This document shows positions 35,580 to 43,105 of a DNA stretch of 64,000 bases, one piece after another; positions within the stretch are counted from its first letter, which is position 1, and every line of letters begins with the position of its first letter. The stretch is from the NCBI RefSeq assembly GCF_004114915.1, contig NZ_CP022219.1, positions 4,246,501 through 4,310,500 on the forward strand, written 5' to 3'. The notes under the pieces are model-generated. The model was not told the origin of the DNA. It searched no databases and was given only the letters and a program-made list of their open reading frames with translations. Source of the DNA: Bradyrhizobium guangxiense. Lineage in GTDB: Bacteria; Pseudomonadota; Alphaproteobacteria; Rhizobiales; Xanthobacteraceae. The position numbers were made by a program, and so were the translations under genes.

Positions 35580-35678
35580 GTCATTCCGGGGCGATGCAAA
35601 GCATCGAACCCGGAATCTCGATCGGCATTCACAACCTCGAGATTCCGGGTTCGCCTGTTCGAGGCGCCCCGGAATGAC
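35580..35678. repeat. Full-length palindromic repeat (ATTCCGGGG family)
   Basis: A 99-base unit from GTCATTCCGGGGCGATGC to GGCGCCCCGGAATGAC filling the gap between pcaD and pcaC. Confidence 0.85.
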
Positions 35679-35695
35679 TGATCCGGAGAAACACC

Positions 35696-36088
35696 ATGGA
35701 TGACCAGAAGCGCCGCGATGCCGGCATGAGCGTGCGCCGCAAGGTGCTGGGCAATGCCTGGGTCGACAAGTCGATCGCGAACCGCAACGCCTTCAACACC
35801 GATTTCCAGGACATGATCACGCGCTATGCGTGGGGCGAGATCTGGACCCGGCCGCATTTCGACGAGCGCACGCGGCGCGTGCTGGTGATCGGCACCATGG
35901 TCGCGCTCGGCCAATGGGACGAATTCCGCCTGCACGTGCGCGCGGCGCTGGCCGAGGGCGGCTTCACGCCCGACGATATCAAGGAAATCCTGCTGCAGCA
36001 GGCGATCTATTGCGGCGTGCCAGCCGCGAACCACGCCGTGAAGGAAGCCTCAGCGATTGTGCAGGAGCTCGGCCTGCTCAAGACCTAG
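35696..36088 (+). CDS. pcaC: 4-carboxymuconolactone decarboxylase
   Basis: A 130-residue all-helical decarboxylase. The segment WGEIWTRPHFDERTRRVLV, then LGQWDEFRLHVRAAL and the active-site helix QQAIYCGVPAANHA, are diagnostic. It converts 4-carboxymuconolactone to 3-oxoadipate enol-lactone, the substrate of PcaD encoded just upstream. Length is normal for the stand-alone enzyme. The last 39 bases overlap, in the opposite orientation, the 3' end of the next gene. Confidence 0.95.
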   Translation: MDDQKRRDAGMSVRRKVLGNAWVDKSIANRNAFNTDFQDMITRYAWGEIWTRPHFDERTRRVLVIGTMVALGQWDEFRLHVRAALAEGGFTPDDIKEILLQQAIYCGVPAANHAVKEASAIVQELGLLKT

Positions 36089-36586
36089 CGACGCGGCGAT
36101 CTCGACGGGCTTTTGAACGGCCTTGGGCGCTGGCGCCGGCTTCTCGATCACGACCACGATGGCGGCACCGAGCAAGAGCAGGAGCTCGGTCGCATGCAGC
36201 CGGAGCGCGGCCATCTCGCCGACCTTCGAGGCCATGACCATGCTGGCAAACGAGATCAGGCTGCCGATCGCCAGGGCGATGCTAAGCGCCTCGTCGCTGC
36301 CTCCGTTCCTGCGAGTGCGGGGAATACAGAGCAGCACGAGATAGATCGCAAAGAACGCCACCACGGTCAGACGGCCCAGCGCCAGCAGCCACGCGGCGCG
36401 TACCGTATCCATGCCCGCCATCTGGAGATGGTCGCTGAGGAAGAGTGCCACTGCGACGCTCGGCCGCTCGTAGAGGCCGTGCACCGGGGCCACGATGATG
36501 TTGAAGGCGACGAGGGTCCAGACCGGAATGAAATAGGCCGCCAGCAGCGCGCCGTTGACCGAGCCGATCCGCCAATTCCTGAACAT
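36050..36586 (-). CDS. Hypothetical inner-membrane protein
   Basis: A 178-residue protein with four predicted membrane segments: ALLAAYFIPVWTLVAFNIIV, a helix around RLTVVAFFAIYLVLLCI, then LSIALAIGSLISFASMVMA and a C-terminal LLLLLGAAIVVVI, followed by a Pro-rich tail. No family was recognised. Its 3' end overlaps the end of pcaC by 39 bases on the other strand, so the last 13 codons are shared sequence. The membrane pattern and codon use make it a likely real gene. Confidence 0.65.
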   Translation of the reverse strand: MFRNWRIGSVNGALLAAYFIPVWTLVAFNIIVAPVHGLYERPSVAVALFLSDHLQMAGMDTVRAAWLLALGRLTVVAFFAIYLVLLCIPRTRRNGGSDEALSIALAIGSLISFASMVMASKVGEMAALRLHATELLLLLGAAIVVVIEKPAPAPKAVQKPVEIAASLGLEQAELLHNR

Positions 36587-36704
36587 GCCGCTTCCCGCTT
36601 CACCTGCCGTTCGCCCTCGATGAACGGCTTTGCTAGGGAGCTAACTCGCATCAGACTGTGGCGGCAATTTAAACCCTTTGTTTACCTTAACTGACCCGAC
36701 TTTC

Positions 36705-36745
36705 GTCATTCCGGGGCCGATGCGATGCATCGAACCCGGAATGAC
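36705..36745. repeat. Half-length palindromic repeat (ATTCCGGGG family)
   Basis: A 41-base hairpin from GTCATTCCGGGGCCGATGC to GCATCGAACCCGGAATGAC, downstream of the small Gln-rich gene. Confidence 0.85.
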
Positions 36746-36765
36746 GGCCTAGAAGGCCACGAATA

Positions 36766-36789
36766 GGGCCCCGCCTTGCGGCGGGGCCC
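36766..36789. terminator. Strong 10-bp hairpin, likely terminator of the small leftward gene
   Basis: GGGCCCCGCC, loop TTGC, GGCGGGGCCC. It lies 43 bases past the stop of the leftward 57-residue gene. There is no U-rich tail, so termination may rely on Rho or the hairpin may stabilise the 3' end. Confidence 0.55.
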
Positions 36790-36832
36790 TCCTCACTACC
36801 CTTACTCGCGACCCTTGCGCTTGGGCTCTCAA

Positions 36833-37006
36833 CTAGTCGTCCTGGCTGCGCTGGCCGCCCTGCTGCTGGCCGGGACGTTCGCCCTGGCGCATCGGATCCT
36901 GCTGCTGCTGTCCGGGTTTCTGACCGCCGCCCTGCTGCTGTTGCGGATTGCGCTGGCCGGGGTTCTGACTCTGCTGACCCGGATTCTGGTTCTGCTGCTT
37001 CGTCAT
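36833..37006 (-). CDS. Small Gln/Gly-rich low-complexity protein
   Basis: A 57-residue reading frame: MTKQQNQNPGQQSQNPGQRN, then Gln/Gly/Pro-rich sequence with one DPMRQGERPGQQQ segment, ending GGQRSQDD. Nearly half of the residues are Gln or Gly and none are aromatic or Cys. The ATG at 37006 has AGGGAG about 10 bases upstream, and a strong hairpin follows the stop. The repeated NPGQ/KPGQ/RPGQ unit suggests an intrinsically disordered, stress-type or surface protein. Function unknown. Confidence 0.65.
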   Translation of the reverse strand: MTKQQNQNPGQQSQNPGQRNPQQQQGGGQKPGQQQQDPMRQGERPGQQQGGQRSQDD

Positions 37007-37293
37007 TCGGGGAAACTCCCTTGTTGGACGTCACGGGGAGGATAACGACGGGCTTCCAATTTGGTTGCCCTGCGGAACCCGGTTCCTCGCAGCTGCGGAA
37101 CCCCGAAATGCCCGCCGCCATGAAATGACCTCTGTACAAACCTTTATGCCGAGGTCTGGCCAGTTGCAGCCGCCAGTTCCCTCCTGTTACAAAACGGGAA
37201 GAATGCGTGGGGCTGCCGGGGCCCGGGAAGAAACTCAATCACACTCTCTCGAAAGCTCCCTTTGAGCCGCGTCAGGTTTGGTAACGGCAGCCC

Positions 37294-38211
37294 ATGGATT
37301 ATTTCGCCCAGCAGCTCATCAACGGCCTCGTGCTCGGCTCGATCTACGGTCTGATCGCGATCGGCTACACGATGGTCTATGGCATCGTCGGCATGATCAA
37401 CTTCGCCCATGGCGATGTCTTCATGATCGGCGGCTTCATCGCCTTGATCACCTTCCTGATCCTGATCTCGCTCGGCCTGACCGCGATACCGCTGATCCTG
37501 CTCGTGGTGCTCCTGGTCTCGATGGCGATCACTGCGCTCTATGGCTGGACCATCGAGCGCATCGCCTACCGGCCGCTGCGGCATTCCTTTCGCCTCGCCC
37601 CGATGCTGTCGGCGATCGGCATGTCGTTCGTGCTGACCAACTACTCGCAGGTTGCGCAAGGCGCGCGTGTCAAGCCGATCCCGCCCTTCATCACCGGCGG
37701 CTACACCCTGCATGAGAGCACGGACGGCTTTGTGATCCAGCTCTCCAACATCCAGATCATGGTGGTCATCACCACGATCGTGCTGCTGGCCCTGTTCACC
37801 TGGCTGGTGTCGCGCACGCGGCTCGGGCGCGACATGCGCGCCTGCGAGCAGGACCAGACCATGGCGGCGCTGCTCGGCGTCGACGTCGACCGCACCATCT
37901 CCATGACCTTCGTCATCGGCGCCGCGCTCGCCGCTGTCGCGGGCCTGATGTACCTGCTCTATTACGGCCTCGTCGATTTCTTCATGGGCTTCGTCGCCGG
38001 CATCAAGGCGTTCACCGCCGCCGTGCTCGGCGGCATCGGCTCGCTGCCCGGCGCCATGCTCGGAGGGCTTGCGATCGGCCTGATCGAGACGTTCTGGTCC
38101 GCCTATTTCTCGGTCGAGTACAAGGACGTCGCGGCGTTCTCGATCCTGATCGTCGTGCTGATCTTCATGCCGACCGGCCTGCTCGGTCGTCCCGAAGTCG
38201 AAAAAGTCTGA
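37294..38211 (+). CDS. livH: Branched-chain amino acid ABC transporter permease LivH
   Basis: A 305-residue permease with about eight membrane helices. The family opening LINGLVLGSIYGLIAIGYTM, the MINFAHGDVFMIGGF motif, and the C-terminal GGIGSLPGAMLGGLAIGLIE coupling region are present. It forms the membrane pore with LivM. It is the first gene of a compact livH-livM-livG-livF run with the binding-protein gene downstream. The 287 bases upstream hold its promoter and an inverted repeat GACCTC...GAGGTC (about 37124-37153). Confidence 0.95.
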   Translation: MDYFAQQLINGLVLGSIYGLIAIGYTMVYGIVGMINFAHGDVFMIGGFIALITFLILISLGLTAIPLILLVVLLVSMAITALYGWTIERIAYRPLRHSFRLAPMLSAIGMSFVLTNYSQVAQGARVKPIPPFITGGYTLHESTDGFVIQLSNIQIMVVITTIVLLALFTWLVSRTRLGRDMRACEQDQTMAALLGVDVDRTISMTFVIGAALAAVAGLMYLLYYGLVDFFMGFVAGIKAFTAAVLGGIGSLPGAMLGGLAIGLIETFWSAYFSVEYKDVAAFSILIVVLIFMPTGLLGRPEVEKV

Positions 38212-38220
38212 CGGTCGCGC

Positions 38221-39534
38221 GTGGCAGCTTCCCCACCCATGAAGGCCAAATCGGGCATCCCCGCCATCTTGAAGACAGCTTTGGTCAACGCCCTGATCGC
38301 GCTGGTGCTGTTCTCGTTGATGGTCGGCATCCGCACCGAGGCGGGCGCCTCCGGCCAGCTTACCTATTGGACGCGCTTCGGCGAACTCGCCTCCCTCGTC
38401 GCTGCGGTCTTCGGCGGCTCCATCGTCATCGAGCTGCTGCGGCAATGGATCGGCCCGACCGGTGCCGAGAAGCTGGTGCCGCCCGCGGTGAAGAGCGGCG
38501 TGTCCTTCATCGGCCGCTATCTGGCGCCGGCACTTCTGATCTTCACGCTGCTGGTGCCGGTGATCTTCTATGACCAGCGCTACATCCTCGACCTCGCCAT
38601 CCTCGTGCTCACCTATGTCATGCTGGGCTGGGGATTGAACGTCGTGGTCGGGCTCGCCGGCCTGCTCGATCTCGGCTACGTCGCCTTCTATGCGGTCGGC
38701 GCCTATTCCTATGGACTGCTTGCGACCAATTTCGGCTGGTCGTTCTGGATCTGCCTGCCGCTCGCCGGCATCCTTGCCGCGTTCTGGGGCGTCCTGCTCG
38801 GCTTCCCCGTGCTACGCCTGCGCGGCGACTACCTCGCCATCGTGACGCTCGCCTTCGGCGAGATCATCCGCCTCGTTATCATCAACTGGCAGGAGCTCAC
38901 CGGCGGCCCGAATGGCGTTTCCGGCATCCCCCGCCCCTCCTTCTTCGGCATCCCGCTCGACAACAGCGATGACGGCCTCGCCGCCAAGCTCGGCATCGAA
39001 TATTCGCCGACCCACCGCATCGTCTTCCTGTTCTATCTGATCCTGGCGCTTGCCCTGCTCACCAACTGGGCGACGATCCGCCTGCGCCGTCTGCCGATCG
39101 GGCGGGCCTGGGAAGCCTTGCGCGAGGACGAGGTCGCCTGCCGCGCGCTCGGCATCAATACCACGACCACCAAGCTCACGGCGTTCGCGACCGGTGCGAT
39201 GTTCGGCGGCTTTGCCGGCGCGTTCTTCGCCACCCGCCAGGGCTTCATCAGCCCGGAATCCTTCACCTTCCAGGAATCGGCGCTGGTGCTCGCCATCGTC
39301 GTCCTCGGCGGCATGGGCTCCCAGCTCGGCGTCGCGCTGGCCGCGCTCGCCATGATCGGCGGCTTCGAATTGTTCCGGAGCCTCGAGACCTATCGCATGC
39401 TGGTGTTCGGCATGGCCATGGTGCTGATCATGATCTGGCGGCCGCGCGGCTTGATCGGCCATCGCGCGCCCACCGTCTATCTGACCAAGGCGCAGGCGAT
39501 CTCCTCCGACCTCGTCAAGGAAGGGCACGGATGA
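38221..39534 (+). CDS. livM: Branched-chain amino acid ABC transporter permease LivM
   Basis: A 437-residue permease, longer than LivH through an N-terminal extension with extra membrane helices (about 15-120). The LivM core has GWGLNVVVGLAGLLDLGYVA, RLRGDYLAIVTLAFGEIIRL, REDEVACRALGINTTTTKL and VLGGMGSQLGVALAA. The start is GTG 38221 or ATG 38239. It overlaps the LivG start by 4 bases. It pairs with LivH to form the channel. Confidence 0.95.
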   Translation: MAASPPMKAKSGIPAILKTALVNALIALVLFSLMVGIRTEAGASGQLTYWTRFGELASLVAAVFGGSIVIELLRQWIGPTGAEKLVPPAVKSGVSFIGRYLAPALLIFTLLVPVIFYDQRYILDLAILVLTYVMLGWGLNVVVGLAGLLDLGYVAFYAVGAYSYGLLATNFGWSFWICLPLAGILAAFWGVLLGFPVLRLRGDYLAIVTLAFGEIIRLVIINWQELTGGPNGVSGIPRPSFFGIPLDNSDDGLAAKLGIEYSPTHRIVFLFYLILALALLTNWATIRLRRLPIGRAWEALREDEVACRALGINTTTTKLTAFATGAMFGGFAGAFFATRQGFISPESFTFQESALVLAIVVLGGMGSQLGVALAALAMIGGFELFRSLETYRMLVFGMAMVLIMIWRPRGLIGHRAPTVYLTKAQAISSDLVKEGHG

Positions 39535-40376
39535 GCGGCGACAAGATGAGCGACAGGATTCTTGGCGTCGACCGGCTCACCATGCGCTTCGGCGGCATCG
39601 TGGCGGTGCAGGATCTGTCGTTCTCGGCGGCGCGGAAGAAGATCACCGCGCTGATCGGACCAAATGGCGCCGGCAAGACCACCGTGTTCAACTGCATCAC
39701 CGGCTTCTACAAGCCGAGCGGCGGCGCCATTCGCCTCACCCATGACGACGGCAGGACGATCGCGCTGGAGCGGCTGAACGATTTCCGCATCGCCAAGCAG
39801 GCCAAGGTCGCCCGCACCTTCCAGAACATCCGGCTGTTTCCCGGCATGACCGCGCTGGAAAACCTGATGGTGGCGCAGCACAATGCCTTGATGCGCGCCT
39901 CCGGCTTCACCCTGCTCGGCCTCATTGGCGCGCCCGGCTATCGCGACGCCGAGAAGCGCGCGATCGATCTGGCCACCGACTGGCTCAAGCGGGTCAACCT
40001 GCTCGACCGCGCCGACGATGCCGCCGGCAATTTCGCCTATGGCGACCAGCGCCGGCTCGAGATCGCGCGCGCCATGTGCACCGAGCCCGCGCTGCTGTGC
40101 CTGGACGAGCCCGCCGCCGGCCTCAATGCGCGCGAGAGCGCGGCGTTGAGCGAGCTCTTGCTCTCGATCCGCGACGAACTCGGCACCTCGATCCTCCTGA
40201 TCGAGCACGACATGTCCGTGGTGATGGAAATCTCCGACCACATCGTGGTGATGGACCATGGCGTCAAGATCGCGGAAGGCACGCCGCGCGAGGTCCGCGA
40301 TGATCCCAAGGTGATCGCGGCCTATCTCGGCGCCGACGAGGAAGAGGCGGCCGCTGTGATGGAGGGCGGCTCGTGA
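39531..40376 (+). CDS. livG: Branched-chain amino acid ABC transporter ATPase LivG
   Basis: A 281-residue ATPase. Walker A is GPNGAGKTTVFNC; the signature motif in this protein is FAYGDQRRLEIARAM, a family-typical variant of LSGGQ; Walker B LLCLDEPAAGLNARES; switch His in LIEHDMSVVMEISDH. It overlaps livM (ATGA) and livF (GTGA), showing translational coupling. It powers import together with LivF. Confidence 0.96.
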   Translation: MSGDKMSDRILGVDRLTMRFGGIVAVQDLSFSAARKKITALIGPNGAGKTTVFNCITGFYKPSGGAIRLTHDDGRTIALERLNDFRIAKQAKVARTFQNIRLFPGMTALENLMVAQHNALMRASGFTLLGLIGAPGYRDAEKRAIDLATDWLKRVNLLDRADDAAGNFAYGDQRRLEIARAMCTEPALLCLDEPAAGLNARESAALSELLLSIRDELGTSILLIEHDMSVVMEISDHIVVMDHGVKIAEGTPREVRDDPKVIAAYLGADEEEAAAVMEGGS

Positions 40377-41116
40377 CGTCGGCGCCGTCTCCCCTGCTCG
40401 CGATCCGCGGCTTGCGCGCCGCCTACGGCAAGATCGAAGCGCTGAAGGGCGTCGACGTCGAGATCAATGCCGGCGAGATCGTGGCTTTGATCGGCGCCAA
40501 CGGCGCCGGCAAGTCGACGCTGATGATGACGATCTTCGGCAAGCCGCGCGCCCGTGCCGGCCAGATCCTGTATGAAGGCCGTGACATCACCGACGTCCCT
40601 ACCCACGAGATCGCGCATTTGCGCATCGCGCAATCGCCGGAAGGCCGCCGCATCTTCCCGCGCATGAGCGTGGCGGAAAACCTCCAGATGGGAGCAGATG
40701 CCACCGGGTGCACCGAAGGCGAACGCGAGGCGACGCTGCAGCGCGTCTTCACGCTGTTTCCGCGGCTGAAGGAACGCTACGCCCAGCGCGGCGGAACCCT
40801 GTCCGGCGGCGAGCAGCAGATGCTGGCGATCGGCCGCGCCTTGATGAGCCGTCCCCGCCTGCTGCTGCTCGACGAACCCTCGCTCGGCCTCGCGCCGCTG
40901 ATCGCGCGCCAGATCTTCGATGCGATCCGTACCCTGAACCGGCAGGACGACCTGACCGTCCTGATCGTCGAGCAGAACGCCAACCACGCCCTCAAGCTCG
41001 CCCACCGCGGTTATGTCATGGTCAATGGCCTGATCACGCTGGCCGGGACCGGCAGCGAATTGTTGCAGCGCCCCGAGATTCGCGCCGCCTATCTGGAAGG
41101 CGGCCGCCACGGCTGA
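40373..41116 (+). CDS. livF: Branched-chain amino acid ABC transporter ATPase LivF
   Basis: A 247-residue ATPase. Walker A is GANGAGKSTLMMT, signature TLSGGEQQMLAIGRAL, Walker B LLLLDEPSLGLAPL and switch region LIVEQNANHALKLAH. It starts with GTG 40373, overlapping the livG stop. A 161-base gap then leads to the substrate-binding protein gene. Confidence 0.96.
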   Translation: MTSAPSPLLAIRGLRAAYGKIEALKGVDVEINAGEIVALIGANGAGKSTLMMTIFGKPRARAGQILYEGRDITDVPTHEIAHLRIAQSPEGRRIFPRMSVAENLQMGADATGCTEGEREATLQRVFTLFPRLKERYAQRGGTLSGGEQQMLAIGRALMSRPRLLLLDEPSLGLAPLIARQIFDAIRTLNRQDDLTVLIVEQNANHALKLAHRGYVMVNGLITLAGTGSELLQRPEIRAAYLEGGRHG

Positions 41117-41277
41117 CCGAGCCCCAGGGCGGGCGAGTGCGGTCGAATGTGGCGAGATAACTCCGCCAATGCCCGTATTTTGCCGGTGACTTCTCCTCGA
41201 ATTCATTCAAGAATGGCGGCGGTTTGAACCGGGCATGTCCCGGCAACTTCCACAGGCGACCACCCGCGAGGTATCTC

Positions 41278-42396
41278 ATGAAATCACTGAAGCTCATCGG
41301 TCTGGCATTCGGCGCATCGCTCGCGCTGTCGAGCGCGGCATTCGCGCAGGATGTCACCGTCGCAGTCGCAGGCCCGATGACCGGCGGCGAGTCCGCCTTC
41401 GGCCGCCAGATGAAGAACGGCGCCGAAATGGCCGTGGCCGATATCAATGCCGCCGGCGGCGTCAACGGCAAGAAGCTCGCGCTGTCCGTCGAGGACGACG
41501 CCTGCGACCCGAAGCAGGCGCGCTCGATTGCCGAGAAGATCGCCGGAGCCAAGATCCCGTTCGTCGCCGGGCACTATTGCTCGTCGTCGTCGATCCCGGC
41601 TTCGGAAGCCTATGCCGACGGCAACGTGCTCCAGATCACCCCGGCCTCGACCAACCCGCTGTTCACCGAGCGCAAGCTCTGGAACGTGGCGCGCGTCTGC
41701 GGCCGTGACGATCAGCAGGGCCTGATCGCGGCGCAGTACATCGCCAAGAACTACAAGGGCAAGAACATCGCGATCCTCAACGACAAGACCACCTACGGCA
41801 AGGGTCTTGCCGACGAGACCAAGAAGGCGCTCAACAAGGCCGGCATCACCGAGAAGATGTACGAGTCCTACAACAAGGGCGACAAGGACTTCAACGCGAT
41901 CGTCTCGCGCCTGAAGCGTGACAACATCGACCTCGTCTATGTCGGCGGTTACCATCAGGAGAGCGGCCTGATCCTGCGTCAGATGCGCGACCAGGGCCTC
42001 AAGACCGTGCTGATGGCCGGCGACGCGCTCGCCGACAAGGAGTATGCCTCCATCACCGGCCCGGCCGGCGAAGGCACGCTGTTCACCTTCGGCCCCGATC
42101 CGCGCAACAAGCCGACCGCCAAGAAGATCGTCGAGGCCTTCAAGGCCAAGAACATCGATCCCGAGGGCTACACCCTCTACACCTATGCGGCGATGCAGGT
42201 GTGGTCGCAGGCCGCCAAGAAGGCCGGCACCACCGACGCCAAGAAGGTCATGGAGGCGATGAAGGCCGGCAAGTGGGACACCGTGATCGGCCCGATCGAG
42301 TATGACGCCAAGGGCGACATCAAGCAGATCGACTACGTCGTCTACAAATGGGACGCCAAGGGCGGCTACGCCGAGATCAAGGGCAACGGCACCTGA
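41278..42396 (+). CDS. livK: Branched-chain amino acid ABC transporter substrate-binding protein
   Basis: A 372-residue periplasmic binding protein. The signal peptide MKSLKLIGLAFGASLALSSA ends with AFAQ (cleavage about residue 24), followed by DVTVAVAGPMTGGESAFGRQ and INAAGGVNGKKLALSVEDDA, the usual Leu/Ile/Val-binding fold. The two Cys in EDDACDPKQA and AGHYCSSSSIPASEAY probably form a disulfide. ATG 41278 has GAGG at 41268-41271. It delivers leucine, isoleucine, valine or related amino acids to LivHM. A strong terminator follows. Confidence 0.95.
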   Translation: MKSLKLIGLAFGASLALSSAAFAQDVTVAVAGPMTGGESAFGRQMKNGAEMAVADINAAGGVNGKKLALSVEDDACDPKQARSIAEKIAGAKIPFVAGHYCSSSSIPASEAYADGNVLQITPASTNPLFTERKLWNVARVCGRDDQQGLIAAQYIAKNYKGKNIAILNDKTTYGKGLADETKKALNKAGITEKMYESYNKGDKDFNAIVSRLKRDNIDLVYVGGYHQESGLILRQMRDQGLKTVLMAGDALADKEYASITGPAGEGTLFTFGPDPRNKPTAKKIVEAFKAKNIDPEGYTLYTYAAMQVWSQAAKKAGTTDAKKVMEAMKAGKWDTVIGPIEYDAKGDIKQIDYVVYKWDAKGGYAEIKGNGT

Positions 42397-42435
42397 CGCG
42401 CTTGCCGGGTCTTGCGCCCGCCATCGATCATCACG

Positions 42436-42467
42436 ACGCCCCGGCTTAGCCCGGGGCGTTCTTTTTT
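42436..42467 (+). terminator. Rho-independent terminator of the liv operon
   Basis: Stem ACGCCCCGG (42436-42444) and CCGGGGCGT (42451-42459), a 6-base loop, then TCTTTTTT. It lies 40 bases after the livK stop, just before the convergent response-regulator gene ends. Confidence 0.93.
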
Positions 42468-42474
42468 GGCGGGA

Positions 42475-42861
42475 TCAGACGGCCGCAGGCAGCTCGCCGG
42501 CCGACGCGGCCTGGGCCTTGCGAAGCGCCTGCAGGAGATCGTTCGGCCGAAACGGCTTTTGCAGGCAAATCACGTCGGCGAGGTGGGGCGACTGCTCCAT
42601 GAAGTCCAGCGCCGTCATGCCGGATACCGCGACGATTGGGAGCCCCGGCGCACGCTCGCGCAGGGCCGCGATGACATCGACACCGCTGATGTCGCCCAGG
42701 AAGATATCGACGATCACCGCATCGAAAGGGCCCTCGGCGAAGGATTTCAGCCCGGCCACACCGCTGTCGGCCTCGGCAACATCGTATTGGTTGACCCGAA
42801 GCACGATCGCGACCATCGCGCGCACGTCCTTCTGGTCGTCGATGATGAGAACGCGAGGCAT
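42475..42861 (-). CDS. Single-domain response regulator (receiver only)
   Basis: A 128-residue CheY-like receiver with no output domain. The acidic pocket is in VLIIDDQKDV, the phospho-acceptor Asp in VIVDIFLGDISG, and the conserved Lys in CLQKPFRPNDLL. ATG 42861 has GGGAG upstream. It is divergent from a large hybrid histidine kinase gene (start 43106), so it may be its phosphorelay partner. The gap carries a 12-bp palindrome (42886-42897). Confidence 0.92.
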   Translation of the reverse strand: MPRVLIIDDQKDVRAMVAIVLRVNQYDVAEADSGVAGLKSFAEGPFDAVIVDIFLGDISGVDVIAALRERAPGLPIVAVSGMTALDFMEQSPHLADVICLQKPFRPNDLLQALRKAQAASAGELPAAV

Positions 42862-42885
42862 GGGAACAACTCCCGCAAATCGACA

Positions 42886-42897
42886 AATCGTACGATT
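42886..42897. promoter_or_regulatory. 12-bp perfect palindrome between divergent signalling genes
   Basis: AATCGTACGATT lies 24 bases upstream of the response-regulator start codon and within the gap shared with the hybrid kinase. It could be a regulator site. The length is too short to be certain it is not chance. Confidence 0.3.
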
Positions 42898-43105
42898 CAA
42901 ACCTGGACCCCGCCGTGACGGCAGGGCATTATGACACCGCCCAGTAAAGCGCATCTTACCCGATCCCTATTCCGCGTCCCCACCAAAATTAAGTAAGCTG
43001 TAACCTTCGGTTGAGTCGTCGCTGCAACAATTCACGGCACGCGCCCGGAACGCGCTACCGTGGGGTGGTGGAGGTCAAGCCAACCCGGATCTTGGAATTG
43101 CGGAG

